DNA of 64,000 bases from Paragordius varius (taxonomy: Eukaryota > Nematomorpha), in contig OZ176050.1 in the NCBI GenBank assembly GCA_964247055.1, positions 4,526,001 to 4,590,000 on the forward strand, read 5' to 3'. The position numbers and the translations under genes are program-made. How positions within the stretch are numbered: position 1 is the stretch's first letter; every line of letters begins with the position of its first letter. Under the pieces are notes generated by a model, which searched no databases, was not told where the DNA came from, and saw only the letters and a program-made list of their open reading frames with translations. Shown here piece after piece: positions 60,141-64,000 of the stretch.

Positions 60141-61270
60141 TTAACACTTCGATTCAAATTGGGGTATTCAAATACCCCAGACTAAATTTAAATTAATTTT
60201 TTATATAGTGAAAGAAACGGTCCCAATTAAAATTTATGTTTCAATACTGATAAAAATTATATAAATAAACCAAAATATCTAAATAAAATTTAATTTTGAA
60301 AAAGTTCCATATCACACTACTTCGACGCCATTGTTATTTTATAAAATTTTTGCATATTTAATTTTAACACTTCGATTTAAATTAGGGTATCTAAATACCC
60401 CAGACTAAATTTAAATGAATATTTAAAAAAAATAGTGAAGGAAACGGTCCCAATTTAAATTTATGCTTCTATCCTGATAAAAATTATATAAATATGCCAA
60501 AATATCTTGATAAAAATTTGTTTTGGAAATTTTTTTTTATCTCAAACTACTTCGACGCCATTTTTATTTTACAAAATTTTTGCAAAATATCGTCTTCATT
60601 TGATTTTAAGGGTAAAACTAAGACTAATTTATTATATAAATTACATCTAACATTGATAGAAATAGAAAAAGCGGTTTATATTGTATTATTTTTTAATTTT
60701 ACAATTTGACACATGTCACGTTGACGAAAATTTTACCTTTGGGTTTTAGATTAAAATAAGTAATATCAAGTATATTTGAATAAAATTTTTTATATACTTC
60801 GGTTTATTAATGTTATATAAGTGTAAAATTTTGCCATGGTTTCGATTCCTTCCATACTTTTTAAAGTATTTGATTTTAAACAGGCCTGGGGTATCCACCT
60901 ACCCCAATTTGAATCGAAGGACTAAAATGAGTGTGTACAAGTGTTAAAGGTAAATTAAAGCTAATTTTTTTTAATAACATCTAACATTGATAGAAATAGA
61001 AAAGGTGGTTTATTTTGTTTCAATTTAGCCAATGCACACATGTTACGTTGACTAAATTTTTACCTTTGAGTTATCAAATAGGTAATATCAAGTATTTTGA
61101 ATAAATTTTTTATATATTTCGGTTTATTAATGTTATATAAGAGCACGATTTTGCCATGGTTCCGATTCCTTCATTTTTTAAAGTGTTTAATTTTAAACAG
61201 GCCTGAGGTATCGAACTACCCGAATTTTAATTGAGGGACTGAAATGAATATTTTGTCTCCAAGTGTTTAT
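60141..61270 (+). repeat. Middle family A copy (A8), itself split
   Basis: TTAA start at 60141. It breaks off at a TTAA within its own interior at 60364 and continues from 60948 (ggtaaattaaagctaattt) to a degraded ccaagtgttta end. Confidence 0.75.
60364..60947 (+). repeat. Inner intact family A copy (A9)
   Basis: Full 584-bp copy with TTAA at each edge, the youngest of the three by nesting order. It carries both subterminal palindromes and the inner aaactacttcgacgccattt and gacacatgtcacgttgacg. Confidence 0.9.
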
Positions 61271-61423
61271 AAAAATCGTATAAAAAGCCAAAATATTTAA
61301 ATAAAATTTAGTTTTGAAAAAAAATTCCATATCAAACTACTTATACTCCATTTTATACAACATTTTTGCAAATCCTGTTTTTTTAATTTAAAAGTTAAAA
61401 TTAAAGCTAATTTTTTATAATCA

Positions 61424-61914
61424 CATCAATTTCGGTGCAGTTTTATATCTCAGAGCTCTAATTTCTAAATAAATTGCAGTTGTGAAAGTCATTTTAATTA
61501 AAATTTGATCATCAAATATGATTCTCATGTATTGGATAAAAAAAGCTATGTTTTTTTATAATTTTGAGTTTGAAGTAGGAGAGCTCCAAAACACGAGGGA
61601 AAGCAGATAACATTAAAATCAAAATATAGCAAGTTTTAACTCGTAAAATGAGCCTGAAAACTTGTTAAAGTTAATTTATAACATTTTCTAACCATAATAC
61701 ACATTTATTTGCCTGTTGCATTAGCGATTTAAGTACAGATATAAAGACGGCAAATAAGTTTGAGATAAGAATTTTTTACAGTTGTACATATGATTCTTTA
61801 ATATAATGCAAAAGAGTAAAGACAGCATATTTTAAAATTCAGCATAATAGCTCGAATATTATTTAAAATATTCAAATTTCGAATTGCTCTGGGATATAGA
61901 ACTATCTCAAATAC
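61424..61914. repeat. MITE family B, copy 5
   Basis: Left end gcagttttatatctcagagc; right end gctctgggatatagaactat. About 490 bp, the best preserved B copy for inner sequence. Confidence 0.75.
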
Positions 61915-62037
61915 TAATAGAGTGATAAGATTTAGGTGTACTATGTTTGCTATTTAAAATCCTTTTTTCAGAATTTTAGTCGCATGATACAAAAATTTTT
62001 AAATGTAAAAAATCAACTCTAACTTTTTGGTCGCCAA

Positions 62038-63172
62038 TTAACATTTTGAGTCAAATCGGGGTTTCCATATACCCCAGACAATATTTTAGTTGATATTTTT
62101 ATAAAACTACTGAAAGAAACGGTCCCAATTTAAATTTAAGCCTCTTATATAAACCAAAATATCTAAATTAAATTTAGTTTTAGAAAATCTGTATCACACT
62201 ACTTGAGGGCCATTTTTATTTTACAAATATTATGCAAAATATCGTGTTTATTTGGTTTTAAGCCTAAAATATAGTTTACTTTATTATTAAAATCACATTT
62301 AACACTTGGATACAACACATTCATTTTTGTCCTTCGATCCAAATTGAAGTAGTTAAATACCCCAGGCCCGTTAAAAATTAAATTCTTTATATATATGATG
62401 GGAATTGAAACCATGGCAAAATTTTGCACTTATACAACATTAATAAACCGAAATACATAAAATAGTTTTATTCAAAAATGCTTGATATTACATATTTTAA
62501 GCTAAAACCGAAAGGTAAAAATTTAGTCAACGTGACCTGTTTGCAAAAATAAAATCAAAAAATAATACATAAATCGCTTTTTCTACTTCTATCAATGTTA
62601 GATGTAATTTAAATAAAAAATCAGCTTTAATTTTAGGATTAAATATAGACTAAGATTTGCAAAAATTTTGTAAAATAAAAATGGCGTCGAAGTAGCTTGA
62701 CATGGAACTTTTTTTTCAAAACAAAAATATATTTAGATATTTTGACATATTTATATAATTTTTATTAGGATAGAAGCATAAATTTAAATTGAAACCGTTT
62801 CCTTCAGTAGTTTTTTTAAAAATCCCAACTCAAATTTAGTCTGGGGTATTAAGATACCCATTTGAATCGAAGTGTTAACATTGATATAAAAAGAAAAAGT
62901 GCATTTAATATTAATTTTAAATTTAGCTTATGCACGCATGTGATGTTGGCTAAATTTTTACCTTTGGGTTTTACCTCTGAATAAATAATATCAATTATTT
63001 TTGTAGGAATTTTTTTATATTTCGGTTTATTAACGTTATATAAGTGCAAACCTTTGCTGTTCTAATTTATCCCATATTTTTTGAAATATTTAATTTTTAT
63101 TAAACCCGGGGTCTCTAACTACCCAAATTTGAATCGAAGAGCTTAAATTAATGTGTTGTATCCAAGTGTTAT
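62038..63172 (+). repeat. TTAA MITE family A, copy 12, split by copy 13
   Basis: The left part, 62038-62298, stops at aaatcacat. The right part resumes at 62879 with cattgatataaaaagaaaaa and ends ccaagtgttatt. The break is at a TTAA inside the element. Confidence 0.8.
62299..62878 (-). repeat. TTAA MITE family A, copy 13, nested
   Basis: Full 580-bp reverse copy, TTAACACTTGGATACAAC to gaatcgaagtgttaa, seated in copy 12. Confidence 0.88.
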
Positions 63173-63289
63173 TATAATATAATACCTAATAGAATGGTAA
63201 ATGTTTTTTTGGTTATATAAATAACCTTGGCAGGCATTCAAATGACAATACCACCAAATATTGATATTTGGATTTGTCTGCTTTATCTT

Positions 63290-63445
63290 GTGGAGCTAAT
63301 TCCAAATTCGGGCAAAAGAAGTTAAGAAATTTTTTTTATTTTATTTATCTCATACAATAGAAGAGGGTTTGATAAATAATCAATACAAAACTTTTAAAAC
63401 AGTAGTTTCATCTTTGAGTAATACTACCCAAAATATCATCGCGCA
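63290..63445. repeat. MITE family B, right-end fragment
   Basis: agagggtttgataaataa, then acttttaaaacagtagttt and actacccaaaatatcatcgc match the right end of the copy at 25.5 kb. Confidence 0.6.
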
Positions 63446-63583
63446 CATAAAAATAGTAAGGTTTAAAGTAAGACTAATAAAATTATTATTTTTAAATAAA
63501 TTTATAATAATATTTCCCCAAAAAAATTTTTAATACAGGTATTAATAAATAAAACATTTGTTTTACATTTTTACTTATCTGAG

Positions 63584-63719
63584 TTGTGTGCTCATATGAG
63601 TTGTGTAATAATTGCGGTATTTTTGATGTTATTAATCAACACGATGGATTATTCATATTAGACGTGGGTCTGCTACACCGTTTTCTTGATACACCTTACA
63701 TCTCGATTTTATTAAAAAG
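63584..63719 (+). CDS. Possible coding exon of an unrecognised gene
   Basis: An acceptor-like T-rich tract with AG at 63582-63583 and a good GTAAGT-type donor at 63720 bracket a frame that is open and richer in GC than its surroundings. It reads VCSYELCNNCGIFDV and, later, LDVGLLHRFLDTPYI. Two close cysteine pairs hint at metal binding, but I do not recognise the family. The rest of the gene would lie beyond the window edge or in unseen neighbouring exons. Confidence 0.3.
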
Positions 63720-63721
63720 GT

Positions 63722-64000
63722 AAGTTTTTAATACTATAAATTTGGTACTTTATAGGTCTATTATTTCTGTAAGTTGAAAAATATTTTTTACCAATAGTAT
63801 AATCTAATTAACATTTTTAACAATTAATATTATTTAATCCTATTACTCTTGATTTGCTTGTATGATAAAGAACAATCTTTGAATATTATCCTTTTCACTA
63901 TATTAAAATTTATATATTGAAAATATTTTATTCAATCACTTTTACTGGTAAAACGAATTTAATGTCTCGTAATTGGTTTGCTAGTGAAAGTATAGACCTA
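63722..64000. other. Window edge, nothing recognised
   Basis: AT-rich sequence after the possible exon. No further exon was identified before the end. Confidence 0.4.

Larger units (their letters stand above)
60042..61428 (+). repeat. Outer family A copy (A7) split by nested copies
   Basis: The left part, 60042-60140, ends at gcttctatc. The continuation (ataaaaagccaaaatattta, then ttccatatcaaactact) resumes after about 61270. The gap is filled by copies A8 and A9. Its far end is cut by a family B MITE at about 61424. Confidence 0.75.

Noticed and set aside
1-64000. LTR or other virus-like elements, rRNA genes, operons
   Set aside because: No long direct terminal repeats, reverse-transcriptase or capsid motifs, and no rRNA-like stretch were seen; genes are separately spaced and spliced.

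Overview
This is a very AT-rich nuclear window from an animal. Six spliced protein-coding genes can be read end to end: a FAU-type fusion of a ubiquitin-like protein to ribosomal protein S30, a NOP9-type Pumilio-repeat nucleolar protein, a DAAM-type formin, a clarin-family tetraspan membrane protein, a globin, and a cofactor-independent phosphoglycerate mutase (iPGM). DAAM and clarin point to a metazoan. Several introns are only 20-25 nt long, and each is confirmed because removing it restores a conserved protein motif. Introns this short are known from dicyemid mesozoans, so I infer a miniaturised parasite-grade animal (dicyemid or orthonectid). That is an inference; the sequence does not name the species.

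Layout. 1-9.7 kb: FAU (+) at 1.5-2.0 kb, then about 7 kb of short DNA-transposon debris, a SINE copy and hairpin elements. 9.7-16.0 kb: NOP9 (+, 12 exons). 16.1-32.2 kb: DAAM (-, 20 exons), tail to tail with NOP9 and only 131 bp apart. Its introns carry an intact-ended non-autonomous hAT element, a tRNA-derived SINE, a foldback element and two other MITEs. 32.2-40 kb: intergenic, with a degraded 2.46 kb hAT transposon that has an exact 8-bp target duplication. 40.0-41.5 kb: clarin (+, 3 exons). 42.4-44.7 kb: a second degraded hAT (SCAND3/ZBED5-like transposase). 45.7-47.3 kb: a repeat built of degenerate units of about 310 bp, also present at 4.6-6.0 kb. 47.6-50.4 kb: globin (-, 4 exons) with a 1.2 kb near-complete palindrome in its last intron. 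52.5-57.5 kb: iPGM (-, 12 exons). 57.6-63.4 kb: a cluster of TTAA-flanked MITEs inserted into one another up to three deep. A possible lone exon lies near 63.6 kb.

The genes do not form a pathway. FAU and NOP9 both serve 40S ribosome production, DAAM organises actin, globin binds oxygen or haem ligands, iPGM is glycolytic, and clarins belong to membrane and sensory-cell biology. The most unusual points are the ultra-short introns, an animal using iPGM, a formin whose FH1 segment has lost its polyproline, the self-nesting TTAA MITE family, and foldback elements whose ends are tandem arrays of 21-bp monomers. No rRNA gene, CRISPR array or retrovirus-like element was recognised.
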